A DNA stretch of 64,000 nucleotides from Chondrus crispus. Taxonomy: Eukaryota; Rhodophyta; Florideophyceae; Gigartinales; Gigartinaceae. Below are positions 1 through 9,212 of this stretch, in pieces. A model generated the notes under the pieces. It had not been told where the DNA came from. It did not search any database and saw only the letters and a list, made by a program, of their open reading frames with translations. Each line of letters starts with the position of its first letter. The stretch's first letter is position 1. The stretch covers positions 90,304 to 154,303 of the forward strand of contig NW_005179078.1 in the NCBI RefSeq assembly GCF_000350225.1, in the 5' to 3' direction. The position numbers and the translations under genes were made by a program.

Positions 1-560
1 CTTGGCGGGCCGTCCTGCGCCTGCATGGCGGCCTCGGCGGCGGCGGTCACGCGCGCCGCGTCGTGCGCGGGCGCCGCGGGCGTCGCCCCAACCGCTCGGC
101 ACAGCGTGTCCGCAGCCTTTTGCACGGCGGGGTCGTCGGCGGCATCCGCGATAACCGGCACGCGCCGCCCGTGCCACGGGTCGTGCGGCGCGCCATACGC
201 CGCGCGCGCGTCGCCGTAGTGCAGCTGCAGCGCCAGGGAGGCGAGACGCGCGACGGCCGGGAGAAGGTCGTCCGTTGCCGGAGGGTGCGAGAGACGGCGC
301 AGGTAGGTGAGGAGGAATTGGCGGAAGGACGCCGTGCGCAGCGGGGGCCGCGCGGCCGGGGAAAGCAGACGGATGTGGGCGTCCTCTAGCCAGCAGATTA
401 GCTTTTGGTGATGGAGTGGGTCTGTAGGAGTGTTAGTTTTAGAGAGGGAGCGGGATGGGATGGCGGAACGCGAGTACATACCTGATAGATCCAAGGTCGC
501 GAGGAAGGGACAAGATAGGGCCTCTAGCTGGAGACGGAGTGCTTGTTCTGTGACTTGCAT
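1..560 (-). CDS. RTRAF (hCLE/C14orf166)-like protein, 3' end beyond window
   Basis: Two exons on the minus strand: 560-482 starts at an ATG and ends at a GTATGT donor; after a 60-nt intron (481-422, ending CAG) exon 2 runs from 421 off the left edge. The spliced product has the RTRAF core: WLED followed by IR, then a FxxFLxxYL helix, then a LALxLHYGDA stretch matching the family's LAVRLEYGDN, and a following helix corresponding to the RTRAF DxKAGVMALANLL region. RTRAF is known as an RNA-binding, RNA polymerase II-associated factor and a subunit of the tRNA-splicing ligase complex; that role here is by homology only. The insert between the two conserved parts is Ala/Pro-rich, as in other GC-rich genes of this window. 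It is divergent from the PHD gene with a 334-bp shared upstream region. Confidence 0.68.
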   Translation of the reverse strand, partial: MQVTEQALRLQLEALSCPFLATLDLSGMYSRSAIPSRSLSKTNTPTDPLHHQKLICWLEDAHIRLLSPAARPPLRTASFRQFLLTYLRRLSHPPATDDLLPAVARLASLALQLHYGDARAAYGAPHDPWHGRRVPVIADAADDPAVQKAADTLCRAVGATPAAPAHDAARVTAAAEAAMQAQDGPP

Positions 561-894
561 GGTGGCAGTTAGCGTGAGGACGAGAAAGTTGGACGAGTTA
601 GTTGGACGGGCGCGAAGGGACGAGGCGGAAGCGGACTTCTGAAGAAATGTCCCCGAGGGACCGACGAGTCGTCCGTGTAGGGAAAGGGTGCTGGGACAGC
701 GTTTGTAGATCCTGACTGTACTGAGGGGGTGCAGCGCAGCATGAGATTTCTATAAAAATGACTGTTCCAAAATACACGTTTTGGCATCGGGCAAATCGGC
801 CTACCTTCGCGACTCCCGCCCCCGCATCCCAGCTTCAGACACTCCGGTCACCTTGCACCGTGTGTAACCCGCACGCCCCCATCCAGGCGTCGGG
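561..894. promoter_or_regulatory. Shared upstream region of two divergent genes
   Basis: 334 bp lie between the start codons of the minus-strand RTRAF-like gene and the plus-strand PHD gene, so both promoters must sit here. A TATA-like run (ctataaaaatg) is seen at about 750-760, pointing either way. I see no coding potential. Confidence 0.4.
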
Positions 895-3552
895 ATGACA
901 ACTCGGGCGGTGCGGTCGTCGCGCGCGGAGGGCCAGAACCAGGATGGCGACGCGCGTCTACAATCGTCCACACTGCAGACGAGCCTGCGCGCGCCGGACC
1001 GCACGCCCGCCATCAGCGTCGACGGCCAGCTGCACGACGCCCGCCGCCGCACGCAGGAGAGCAGCTCGGACAGCGACGACGATGAGAATGAGGACTTGCG
1101 CACCCGCGCCGCCGCCGCCGCCAGGGGCGCCCCCAAGATGCCCCGCAAGAGGACTGCAAGCGCGCTCAGCTTGGAGAGCTTGGTCGGCGACGACGAGTTT
1201 GAGGCCGCCAAGAGGCCCAAGGCGGCGGGGGACACGATTGGCCGCAGGGCGTGCCCGCGGTGCGGGGGGGTGGACCGATGCCGGTGTGCGAGTACGGCAT
1301 CGACGGCGGTGGCACGCACGGTGCCCGAGGTGGCTAAGCGGAACACCCACGACGATAACGTAGTGACGGTGCAGGGGAGTGCAGCCACGGCTAAGAAGGG
1401 CGCGTTCAAGACGCTTCTGCCGCTGGTTAATATCGCCGAGTGCGTCGAGTCGGATGATGCGGCCCGCGATCGCTTCATCTTCTTCTCATATCGCCCGCAG
1501 CGGTTTCATTTTCCGCAAAGTACCTATCTCTCCGCCCTGTCGCCGTTTGCGGCGGTGGCATCTGCCATGACGGGCGTGTCGTCGAAGGGGGTGTGCGCCG
1601 TGTGTGGCGGCGGCGGAACGTTATGCGAATGCTCACGATGTCCGCTGGCGTTTCACCGCACGTGCATCGACCCTTCGAGGATGCGCTTCGGGTCACCGTG
1701 GTTTTGCAACTCGTGCCGATCCGTCAAGGGCAAGGATCGCACCGAGAGATGGAACCCCGCCGTGGAGCCGCCGGCCCTGCCAGCCCCAGCGTCTGGGTTT
1801 CGCAGATTAATCGCGGACGCCAGCGAGGGGAATCCGATCGACTTTGTTATGCACCCTACGCTACACGGCTTTTACAGGAAGGAGAGGGGGGGCGACTGGT
1901 CGCAATGCCACACTTGCAACGAGATTACGATAGCAGATCCGGGCGTCTTGACAGAGTCCGTGCATGAGCCGTTTGAATGTCGCTATGCGTTCTGGAGTGG
2001 AGAGACACCCAAGCTGTGTCGACGCTCAGGTGACGAGCGTCGCAAGTCCAAGGCTATCCTCCATCTTGAGTCGTGCAACCGGAAGAGGTCGAGGAGAAGA
2101 AATGCCCTCTTCTTCTACGGCTTTGGAGAAGAAGACCGCGAGGATTTCGGCTTCCCGCCGCTCAGAGAGGTAGCCGCGGAGCCGGATGTCATCGTCATAG
2201 AGGACGACTCGGAAGCCATCCTAGCGTCGCCATCGCCACATATGAAAGCGCCTACCTCAGGAAAAGGGCACAGAAGTATAGACGACATGTTGCAGAATCA
2301 AGGAGAGGCCCCAGGACAGGGAGGACTGAATGGATCGGTGGTGAAAGGCCCATTTCCACCCCTTCCGGATCAACCGCTGGCATCGGCGTCGAAAACAGCG
2401 GAACAGCGCACACTTCTTGCACTTATCGCTGGTGCTCCGGAGACACAGGCAAGTCAAGGACAACAGTCGTTGACTATGCCCACGTCCTTACGCACGAATG
2501 GGAGGGAAGAGGCCACAGTAGATGCCAGTCTGGGCCGATCCAAAAATGGAAGCGTCGGCCTTAACGCGAGGGAAGCTACCAGGCCTTCTGAAACTAAAGC
2601 AGACAGGCCAGTTTCTAGGTGTGAAGACTCGCCATATGGGCGACATGGATCAGTCCATGGTGATCACCTGCGGGTTGCTCCCGACCCCGAAGGAAATACG
2701 CAAGGTAAAGCAACAGCAGCGGTTTCACAGAGACCTGGAGGGGATCATCAAGGTCTACATGATGCTGCTCTCACAACGGTTAACCAGGGAGGAGGCCAGG
2801 TACAAACGTCGGAGCCTATGCCAGCCAAGAATGTTCACTCAAACCTCGGATCATCCATCAACGGAGACAGGTTCCTGCCAAACGATGCTGCTGGCTTGTC
2901 CTCAACAAAGGACGCCATTGTGAAGCCCGAGTCCGACCTTGTTCACCAAAGCGATCGCGCAAGTGACAGAATACAGGAACGGGTATTAGAGTGCATTGCA
3001 TCTATCGATTTTGACCAAGAAACCGAGGATTGCCTGACGGATATCGCTTTGGAAAATGACAAGGAACTCTTCCAACTGTACATCGGTATGTATAAATTGG
3101 GCAACGCAAAGTTCAAGAGGCAGGCGACGCGATTAGCGCGTCGCCGGATAGCGAAGAGGGACGCGGCCCTCGGTGCACCCGCTCCTTTGCTACCCCAACA
3201 TCCTCCATACGGGAGCGGGTACTCGGGTACACTTGCCCAGCATCTCACAGGTTCTACGCAGGGGCTCCTCAAAGCGGAACAATTGCAACAAATGCAGAGC
3301 CTGGTTTCTTCAGCGCACGTGTCGCGGGCCCGCTCATCAAGCGAAGGGTTGAAGCAGATGTTGGAACGACATCAGGATGAGGAGCATCAACTTTGCGTTG
3401 TTCTGAGGAAAGAACTTGAACAGGCATCTCCTCATGAGATGGAAGATCTTCGATTCCGTCAACGCGAAAAGCTCAACACTCTTCGGAGGAGACACCAGGC
3501 CGAGCTGGGGCAAGTACCACACACGCATGGTGGATTAGGAGTATCAAAATAA
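895..3552 (+). CDS. PHD-finger protein with CW-like zinc module and C-terminal coiled coil
   Basis: Single-exon ORF of 885 residues. A classical C4HC3 PHD finger spans about residues 229-275 (CAVC...LCEC/C...FHRTC...WFCNSC). About 60 residues later (about 333-376) comes WSQCHTC ... FEC ... C, which resembles the CW zinc finger (W-x2-C-x2-C...C...C) but lacks the usual second Trp right after the first Cys pair. A small Cys cluster (CPRCGG..RCRC) sits near residue 120. The middle is low-complexity and polar; the last 80 residues are a Glu/Gln/Arg-rich coiled coil. PHD and CW modules read methylation on the H3 tail, so a chromatin-associated role is likely; no catalytic domain is visible. It resembles plant PHD/CW regulators in plan, but I cannot name an orthologue. 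Its stop lies 70 bp from the convergent NOP56 gene. Confidence 0.8.
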   Translation: MTTRAVRSSRAEGQNQDGDARLQSSTLQTSLRAPDRTPAISVDGQLHDARRRTQESSSDSDDDENEDLRTRAAAAARGAPKMPRKRTASALSLESLVGDDEFEAAKRPKAAGDTIGRRACPRCGGVDRCRCASTASTAVARTVPEVAKRNTHDDNVVTVQGSAATAKKGAFKTLLPLVNIAECVESDDAARDRFIFFSYRPQRFHFPQSTYLSALSPFAAVASAMTGVSSKGVCAVCGGGGTLCECSRCPLAFHRTCIDPSRMRFGSPWFCNSCRSVKGKDRTERWNPAVEPPALPAPASGFRRLIADASEGNPIDFVMHPTLHGFYRKERGGDWSQCHTCNEITIADPGVLTESVHEPFECRYAFWSGETPKLCRRSGDERRKSKAILHLESCNRKRSRRRNALFFYGFGEEDREDFGFPPLREVAAEPDVIVIEDDSEAILASPSPHMKAPTSGKGHRSIDDMLQNQGEAPGQGGLNGSVVKGPFPPLPDQPLASASKTAEQRTLLALIAGAPETQASQGQQSLTMPTSLRTNGREEATVDASLGRSKNGSVGLNAREATRPSETKADRPVSRCEDSPYGRHGSVHGDHLRVAPDPEGNTQGKATAAVSQRPGGDHQGLHDAALTTVNQGGGQVQTSEPMPAKNVHSNLGSSINGDRFLPNDAAGLSSTKDAIVKPESDLVHQSDRASDRIQERVLECIASIDFDQETEDCLTDIALENDKELFQLYIGMYKLGNAKFKRQATRLARRRIAKRDAALGAPAPLLPQHPPYGSGYSGTLAQHLTGSTQGLLKAEQLQQMQSLVSSAHVSRARSSSEGLKQMLERHQDEEHQLCVVLRKELEQASPHEMEDLRFRQREKLNTLRRRHQAELGQVPHTHGGLGVSK

Positions 3553-3622
3553 AGAGTCACTGGCAGGCAACAGATTAGGACGAATCGTGATCATTTACAA
3601 GAGGAATGCGATTAAAGAAGTT

Positions 3623-5131
3623 CTACGACTCTGTCTTCTTCTTCTTCTTCTTCTTCTTCTTTTCCGTGCTCTCCTTCCCCTCTCTCTTACGCTTCTTTTC
3701 CTTCTTGGAGGACTTTTCCTTCTTGGACGATGACTTGTCCCGTTTCGACTCCTTCTTGTCTCCACTCGGAGTGGTGAAGGTGTCATCCTCATCTTCTTTG
3801 TCGTCCTGTGGCCCTTCGGCGGCCGCTTCTAATGCAGCTTGGTGCATGACATCTGCATTCTTTCGCGGGGCCGCGCCAGTCTCATAAAACTTGAGGCGTT
3901 CCTCAACCTGCTCTTTGAGTCTTTTCCCAAACACATCGGTGGATATATCCGAAAAGCAATCCATTCTTGACGCAATGGAGCACTTGTTCGCCAAATAACG
4001 AGAAATCCGTCCCTTATTCTTGGTCTTTGCCCTGCCGATATATGTGGAATGGTACAAAAGGCCATACTTCGGGGTCTTCCCCTTGGTTTTGAGAGCGCGA
4101 AATAGGGCCTTCTCGGCGCCCAAGATCTGAACAGTGGAGGCTGGATACTTCGCGAGCGACGTAAGCGAGCCCGCATGCGAGATGAGCCTTGCGCCGACCT
4201 GCTCGCCGATGAGGGCGGCCAGGTTAGGCGCGACAGCGCTCATCTTAGAGATGAGATAGTCGTGCAAGTTGGCTCTGTACTCTGCAAGGTTGACGACGCG
4301 AGCAGCAAAGAGCTCGATATTGATGAGGTCAACGGGCGACACATCGGTCCCCATGGAGGAACGGGCAGCGTCCAGCACATCCCTCGAGCACTGCTCGTCC
4401 ATGAGGATCTCATCAATGGCCGGGATGGACTCTTCCGTGAGGTCGCCCTTGTTCTTGACGACGCGGATGACGCGCGCGTATTGGATGTTGTCCGGCACGA
4501 CCTTGACCAGCTCCGGGAAATGCCAAGAGTACCACTCGCGCACGCGCATGGCAAAAGTGTTGATGTCCTTATCGAGCTGATCCAACAGGGCGATGGACTG
4601 GATGATCATGTTGTCCGACTTGTGGACGTTGAACTTGACCTTGGAGCGAGAGTAGGAGTGGGCCAGACCGAGCTGGGCCTTGACAGCGTCGGTGGGGCTG
4701 AGGCCCGCGATGAACTTATCGAAATGGGTACGGACGCCGCGCAGCAGCTCGTCCGAGTCGTCGTCGGCGACGATCTGCACGGCGGCGTTGAGCGCCTCGG
4801 AGATGGAGGACTTGAGCTTGGGGTCCCGGCTGACGCCCAGGCTGACGGACGGGGCCTTCTTGGACTTCTTCTTGGGCAGCGGCAGGTTGGTCTCCAGGAA
4901 GTTGTGCAGGAAGTCGGACACCGCGCCCTCGGAGATCTGGTTGGCGTTGTCCAGCGCGTGCTCGGCGGAGCGGAACGGCGCGAAGGCCGACAGCTTCACC
5001 ATCTTCGAGAAGCGCGGGTACTCCATGATGGCCTGCTGCACCGCGTCGACTTGCGACGCGATGACATCGGACTCCAGCACCTCGAACAGGGCGTAGCCTG
5101 AGGCCGACTCGGAGAGAAGGTACTGCACCAT
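3623..5131 (-). CDS. NOP56: Nucleolar protein NOP56, box C/D snoRNP core subunit
   Basis: Intron-free ORF of 502 residues. The order is NOP5 N-terminal domain (about 5-70; the [11 protein letters not shown] start and LPKKKSK spacer fit NOP56 rather than NOP58), NOSIC region (about 160-215; [17 protein letters not shown] and [19 protein letters not shown]), and Nop domain (about 255-400; [54 protein letters not shown]). With fibrillarin, NOP58 and the 15.5K protein it forms the snoRNP that methylates rRNA 2'-O positions in the nucleolus. The C-terminus (about 440-502) is the usual KKE/K-rich tail, ending in a lysine run encoded by a CTT/AAG microsatellite at 3635-3663. Start at 5131 fits the family's length. 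Confidence 0.96.
   Translation of the reverse strand: MVQYLLSESASGYALFEVLESDVIASQVDAVQQAIMEYPRFSKMVKLSAFAPFRSAEHALDNANQISEGAVSDFLHNFLETNLPLPKKKSKKAPSVSLGVSRDPKLKSSISEALNAAVQIVADDDSDELLRGVRTHFDKFIAGLSPTDAVKAQLGLAHSYSRSKVKFNVHKSDNMIIQSIALLDQLDKDINTFAMRVREWYSWHFPELVKVVPDNIQYARVIRVVKNKGDLTEESIPAIDEILMDEQCSRDVLDAARSSMGTDVSPVDLINIELFAARVVNLAEYRANLHDYLISKMSAVAPNLAALIGEQVGARLISHAGSLTSLAKYPASTVQILGAEKALFRALKTKGKTPKYGLLYHSTYIGRAKTKNKGRISRYLANKCSIASRMDCFSDISTDVFGKRLKEQVEERLKFYETGAAPRKNADVMHQAALEAAAEGPQDDKEDEDDTFTTPSGDKKESKRDKSSSKKEKSSKKEKKRKREGKESTEKKKKKKKKKTES
3635..3663. repeat. CTT/AAG trinucleotide microsatellite inside NOP56
   Basis: About nine CTT units in a row on the plus strand. In the minus-strand gene they encode the terminal lysine run just before the stop codon; such runs are length-variable in this protein family. 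Confidence 0.85.
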
Positions 5132-5400
5132 CGCAACGGGGTGAGCGGGAAAGAGAGGCGACGTCGACGTCGATGCCGATGTGATGGCGGCAAGCTTTGA
5201 TCCCGACGACGCAAAACGGATTGAGAAGAATATCCAAAAAACATGCCTCTCGTTTTATCATATCGCTATCATGAAGCTGTCAAACACGTGATCAACTTCC
5301 ATTCCTCAAATTCCTCACCTGTGCCCTTTGTCCTCCGGTTCCCGCAGCCATCTCCCTTCCGTCACCCGCTCGCCTCATACCGACTCGGCCTCGCCCCACC

Positions 5401-5826
5401 ATGCAATCGCTATACCGTCTCGCGCGCACGGTCGCGCCACCCGCGGCGCTGCCCTCCGGCGTGCGGCACGCGACGAAGAAGGCGAAGGGCGCGTCGAGGA
5501 ACGGTCGGAAGACGATCGGCCGCCGCCTCGGCCCGAAGGTGATGGACGGGGAGTACGTGGAGACGGGCAACGTTTTGGTACGCCAGCGCGGCACGCGCAT
5601 GTTCCCGGGCCTGGACGTGGGTTGCGGCCGCGACCACACGCTGTACTCGCTCAGACCGGGGCTGGTGCGCTTCGCGCGCTCCAGGCCGGATGAGGGCAAG
5701 CGCCGCGGCCGCGTTTACGTCCGCGTCGACCCCATCCCGGAACACCGCGGGCCGTCCGTGCAGCGCAAGATCAGGAGACTCGCCATGCAGCGGTACCAGG
5801 GACCCATTTTGCACGCCCCGCGATAG
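5401..5826 (+). CDS. Mitochondrial large ribosomal subunit protein bL27m
   Basis: ORF of 141 residues. After a 23-residue Arg/Ala-rich leader typical of a mitochondrial presequence, the bL27 core starts with HATKKAKGASRNGR and continues through RRLGPKV, GNVLVRQRGTRMFPG and VGCGRDHTLYSL. In bacteria the mature N-terminus of bL27 reaches the peptidyl-transferase centre. A plastid form is possible in an alga; the long C-terminal extension after the core (about residues 100-141, with DPIPEHRG and QRKIRR) is more usual for mitochondrial forms. No intron. The stop is 13 bp from the end of the convergent phosphatidylserine synthase gene. Confidence 0.9.
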   Translation: MQSLYRLARTVAPPAALPSGVRHATKKAKGASRNGRKTIGRRLGPKVMDGEYVETGNVLVRQRGTRMFPGLDVGCGRDHTLYSLRPGLVRFARSRPDEGKRRGRVYVRVDPIPEHRGPSVQRKIRRLAMQRYQGPILHAPR

Positions 5827-5839
5827 GGGCGCGCGGGCG

Positions 5840-6616
5840 TTAGGAGACACGGTAGAAGGAGAGGGCTAGCATTATTTCGCTGAAGAGGATCGTCGTGTAC
5901 AGATGCGCAAACGGAGCGGGGGAGGGCGAGGGCGAGGGCGAGGGGGATGAGGAGGAGGAGAAGCGGGAGCAGATGTGCGCCACGGACGGGATGGCGAGGA
6001 GGTAGAGCAGGACGAGGCGCGCGACGTTTAGTGGTGACGCGCTGTGCAGCGCGAGCGCGTGTTTCACGAGGAACGCGTTGACGTCGGTGACGACCAACCC
6101 TGCGAGCAAAATCGCGTCTCGCGCCCCACCTCTCCCCCCAGCGCCGGCCGCCGCGCCACCGCCGTAGCGCGCGGCAAAGCGGCACCCGAGCTCGAGGCCA
6201 ATAAAGTTGCACACCAGCACGTCGAGCATCAGCGAGTCCCACCAGCACTCGCGCAGCGTCGGCAGCGCGCCGGACAGCAGCCACTCGGCGGCCTCGAAGC
6301 CCACGGACGCGCGCCACAGCACCCGCCGCCGCGGCAGCAGCGCCCCCTTCGCGAGCCACCCCGCCGCGTGCGCCACCACGAACCGGTCGCACACCCCGCG
6401 CAGCGTGCCCGCCGTCAGCGCGCAGTCCGCCGCGTGGTCCGCCTCGAGCGGCGCCGAGCACGTGTGCCCGCCGTCGAGCGCCGACAGCAGCGCGCACGCG
6501 CGCGACGGCGACACCGCAAGGTACAGCAGCGCGAGGAGGTACACGCACGCCGCGAGGAGGAGGGCGCCGCGCGCGCTGAGGAGCATGGGCGCGGCGAACG
6601 CGTCCCGCGCCGTCAT
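5840..6616 (-). CDS. Phosphatidylserine synthase, base-exchange type
   Basis: ORF of 258 residues, shorter than the 400-500 of animal and plant enzymes. The diagnostic PSS block is present: DRFVVAHAAGWLAKG, then FEAAEWLLSGALPTLRECWWDS, then LDVLVCNFIGLELGCRF, and a final VNAFLVKHAL...LVLLYLL helix. This family replaces the head group of phosphatidylethanolamine or -choline with L-serine in the ER membrane. Hydrophobic helices at about 10-35, 85-110, 125-150, 170-190 and 195-215 agree with an integral membrane enzyme; the usual C-terminal helices are missing. A Ser-Pro repeat (5926-5950, GAGGGC repeats) lies before the last helix. The start at 6616 gives a hydrophobic helix straight away; no upstream exon is evident. 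Confidence 0.85.
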   Translation of the reverse strand: MTARDAFAAPMLLSARGALLLAACVYLLALLYLAVSPSRACALLSALDGGHTCSAPLEADHAADCALTAGTLRGVCDRFVVAHAAGWLAKGALLPRRRVLWRASVGFEAAEWLLSGALPTLRECWWDSLMLDVLVCNFIGLELGCRFAARYGGGAAAGAGGRGGARDAILLAGLVVTDVNAFLVKHALALHSASPLNVARLVLLYLLAIPSVAHICSRFSSSSSPSPSPSPSPAPFAHLYTTILFSEIMLALSFYRVS

Positions 6617-6984
6617 GGTGCATGCCGGGCGGCAGGCGCGGGCTGGTCAACGACGGGCGGGTGGTTGGTTGATGTGCCGGTAGACATGTCGCTGGTGGTT
6701 TTGGATTGACCGACGTGGCTTGGAGTGGATTGCCGGTGCGGAAGGTTACGAGAAACATGGCGCAGTGAAACGTGTCGATTGGCCGCGTTGCACGGCTGCC
6801 GCAAGATCGCCTCCTCGCCGCCTCCGTCCGCATCCGAGCACGCACGCCCCCCGTTGTTCAGTCTTCTCTACCATCTCGCAGTCTCCCACTAGACCTCACC
6901 CCGTTCTGTATTCATCTCTGTATTCATCTCCTCTTCCCGCCGCGCATCACTGAACTATCCCCCGCACCGTCACTTTGAGCAACA

Positions 6985-7492
6985 ATGCCGGACATGAAAG
7001 AGTACCCGATGATCGAGGTAAGTCACGCCACGCCCCTGTTCGCACACCCCCCGCCATAACAACCCTCTACCCGGCGCGGAAATCACCAACTGACCAGGTC
7101 CCCCTTCCCCCCTGCAGGTCGCACGCCACTCAACGGCCGATTCTTGCTGGCTAGTGATCGACGGCAAGGTGTACGACACCACGGACTTCCTGCTGGAGCA
7201 CCCAGGAGGCGACGATATCGTGGTCGAGTCGTCCGGGCGCGACGCCACGCGCGAGTTCGAGGACGTGGGCCACTCCGGCGAGGCACGCGCGCAGCTGGAG
7301 GACCTGCTCATCGGCACGCTGCGCGACCCCACGCCCGAGGAGACCGAGCGCGCCGAGGACGAGGCGCGCAAGAGCGGGGAGAAGCCCGCCGCTGCCGATG
7401 CGGGAAGCGCAATGTTAAAGACCATCGCCGGCTGGGTGCTGCCGATCGTCCTCGTCGGGCTCGCCTACTTGCTCCGGAAGTACGCAAAGTAA
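6985..7492 (+). CDS. Cytochrome b5, tail-anchored
   Basis: Two exons. Exon 1, 6985-7017, encodes 11 residues and ends GAG before GTAAGT; the 100-nt intron (7018-7117) ends CCCTGCAG; exon 2 is 7118-7492. The 135-residue product has a cytochrome b5 heme domain with HPGG (first heme ligand) and the second ligand His in VGHSGEA, preceded by WLVIDGKVYDTTDFL. A charged linker is followed by a 20-residue hydrophobic C-terminal helix (WVLPIVLVGLAYLL) and KYAK, a tail anchor for ER or mitochondrial outer membrane. It donates electrons to desaturases, hydroxylases and similar enzymes. The in-frame ATG at 7154 lies inside the domain and is not the start. Confidence 0.93.
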
Positions 7493-7627
7493 CGCGGGGG
7501 GGGAGGGCAGTGATGAGCCGGAGATTTGTATAACTTAGGCCGAACACGCACCGGCAGATACACCTTTAAGAAGACTTGACTCTACACAAGCCCGTAGCCT
7601 CTACTGAACCTCTCTACACAAGCACTT

Positions 7628-8458
7628 CTACATGCCGACGTTGACGCTGCCAGGCTTCGTCTTTTGTATCTTTTCAAAAATCCCCTGCACATCACTCTCT
7701 GTCACTACGTACCCGCTAGGCTTACTTGCCACCAGCTCGCCGAGCATCTCCTTGACGCCATCAGCAAACTCACGATACCCACTCGCCACGTCGATCTGCA
7801 CGTGTGCCGGATACTGGCTCAACACGGCCAGATCCGCGTCGCTACTGAGCCCCATCTGTGACACCAGCGCCTCATTCTCCTCCGCCACCTCCTTCATGGA
7901 TAGGTCTCCGCCTTCGACGCGCCAGTCCAGCACCCCATCGTTCTCGTCTTGCAGCCTTGCCAAGTCCACTAAGCTCCTGCGCGACACGAACGCCACACGC
8001 GCGGTGTCCTCCGCAAACTCTCCCCACGCGTCGTAACGCAGCTCGTACACGCGCGCGTGCGCCCACTCGGTCTTGACGCGCGCGCCCGCCGTTTCCTCCG
8101 TGCACGCGTGTACGACCGCGCCCCACCACCGGTCCACCGTCTCGCCGTCTTCCGCATCGGCGCCTTCGCCGGCGCTCTCAATGCGCCACAGCACCTCGAT
8201 GCGCGTGTCCGTCGCCGGCGCGTGCTCCCGCCCATTCGCGGGCGCGCCGGAAGATGCCGTCTCCTTGTCGCCCATCGGTGTAGTTGCTGGCGGCGGCGCA
8301 GGCTGTGCGTGGCTGGGGGGCCGTGAAGGAAGCATGGCAGGCAGTGGCGACGGGGTTGAGTGGGCGCTTGCCGGGGGACGAGGGGGCCTTGTAGGATGGA
8401 AATGTGCCAAATTGCGTTTGGCGGGAGAAGGCCCTATTCGCTCTCGCTGGGGGATCAT
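7628..8458 (-). CDS. Conserved-looking protein of unknown function
   Basis: ORF of up to 276 residues. The first 61 residues are Pro/Ser-rich with several later Met (M42, M62 at 8275), so the true start may be 8335 or 8275. The part after residue 80 looks globular: RIEVLWRIES, WWGAVVHAC, ARVYELRYDAWGEF, RVAFVSRRSLVDL, then a charged helical C-terminus. The W-rich beta-strand pattern ending in ELRYDA recalls small Tudor/SH3-like folds, but I do not recognise a family and infer no function. Codon bias and GC match the flanking host genes. It is convergent with cytochrome b5 (135 bp between stops). Confidence 0.6.
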   Translation of the reverse strand: MIPQRERIGPSPAKRNLAHFHPTRPPRPPASAHSTPSPLPAMLPSRPPSHAQPAPPPATTPMGDKETASSGAPANGREHAPATDTRIEVLWRIESAGEGADAEDGETVDRWWGAVVHACTEETAGARVKTEWAHARVYELRYDAWGEFAEDTARVAFVSRRSLVDLARLQDENDGVLDWRVEGGDLSMKEVAEENEALVSQMGLSSDADLAVLSQYPAHVQIDVASGYREFADGVKEMLGELVASKPSGYVVTESDVQGIFEKIQKTKPGSVNVGM

Positions 8459-8710
8459 CTCACCGCCTCAATGCCTTTTGGGAACACCTCACAGTTGCTT
8501 GCCAGTCTCCCCGTACCACGCGTGGCAGTGCTTCTTCACCGCCGCCATGTCCGCCTTCGACCCGTTTCGCACGTGCGGCGACCAACCGTACTCAACCTCC
8601 GCATCCCGACCTGTCCCCGCTTTGCAAAAGTCGATCCGTTCCACTCATAAATTTCGGGCCGCCTTCCGCGCAGCCCTCCATCCCCGACCGCCGTCACGAA
8701 CGCCGCCGCC

Positions 8711-9160
8711 ATGAACCCCCTCGACCTCGCATCCCCTTCCTATTCGCCCAGCCCCGTCCTCACCGTGTCCGAGTCGGACCTTTTCATGGGCTCCCCCCCA
8801 CTGGTCCCCCTCTCCTCGCTCCAGCGCACAGCCCGCAACCCCCCCATCTTGCGCCCCCGCCGTCTACAACTTCTCTCGTGGCGCGCCCGCCTTCTCTCCG
8901 ACGAGTTCGCAACTTCCACCCGCATGCCTAACGCGCTTTTGAAGAAGCGCAAGCGCTCGTCGCCCACGCTGCTCCATGATCCCACCTTTGAACGTGCCGT
9001 CAGATGCCTCGCAGGCGATTTTTTGAACCTCGAGGACGAGGTAAGCCGCAAGAGACGCGGGAGCGACTCAGAAGCCAGTGACGACGTCATCTTTGTATCT
9101 GCTACGTACGCGCAACCTACGAAGGACGGAATTTGCGTCGAGCATAGCCGGCGGACCTAG
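8711..9160 (+). CDS. Small protein of unknown function
   Basis: ORF of 149 residues with a favourable start context (gccgccgccATG) and a TATA-like cataaattt 60 bp upstream. The N-terminal half is Ser/Pro/Leu-rich; the second half has a basic stretch (KKRKRSS) that could be a nuclear localisation signal, followed by an acidic DDVIF patch. No family recognised. The position between two host genes and the matching GC-rich third codon positions support a real gene, but it could be a longer gene with an unseen intron. Confidence 0.45.
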   Translation: MNPLDLASPSYSPSPVLTVSESDLFMGSPPLVPLSSLQRTARNPPILRPRRLQLLSWRARLLSDEFATSTRMPNALLKKRKRSSPTLLHDPTFERAVRCLAGDFLNLEDEVSRKRRGSDSEASDDVIFVSATYAQPTKDGICVEHSRRT

Positions 9161-9212
9161 CCGCACACGCTACGGCCAGAACTCGAGAATCCCTTGTGAT
9201 GCGCCACCACCG

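Noticed and set aside
4175..5101. 308-codon plus-strand ORF opposite NOP56
   Set aside because: Exact antisense shadow of a strongly conserved gene in GC-rich DNA, where stops are rare.
5715..6845. 376-codon minus-strand ORF, longer than the phosphatidylserine synthase ORF it overlaps
   Set aside because: Low-complexity Arg/Ala/Val translation without family features, in a shifted frame over the real enzyme.
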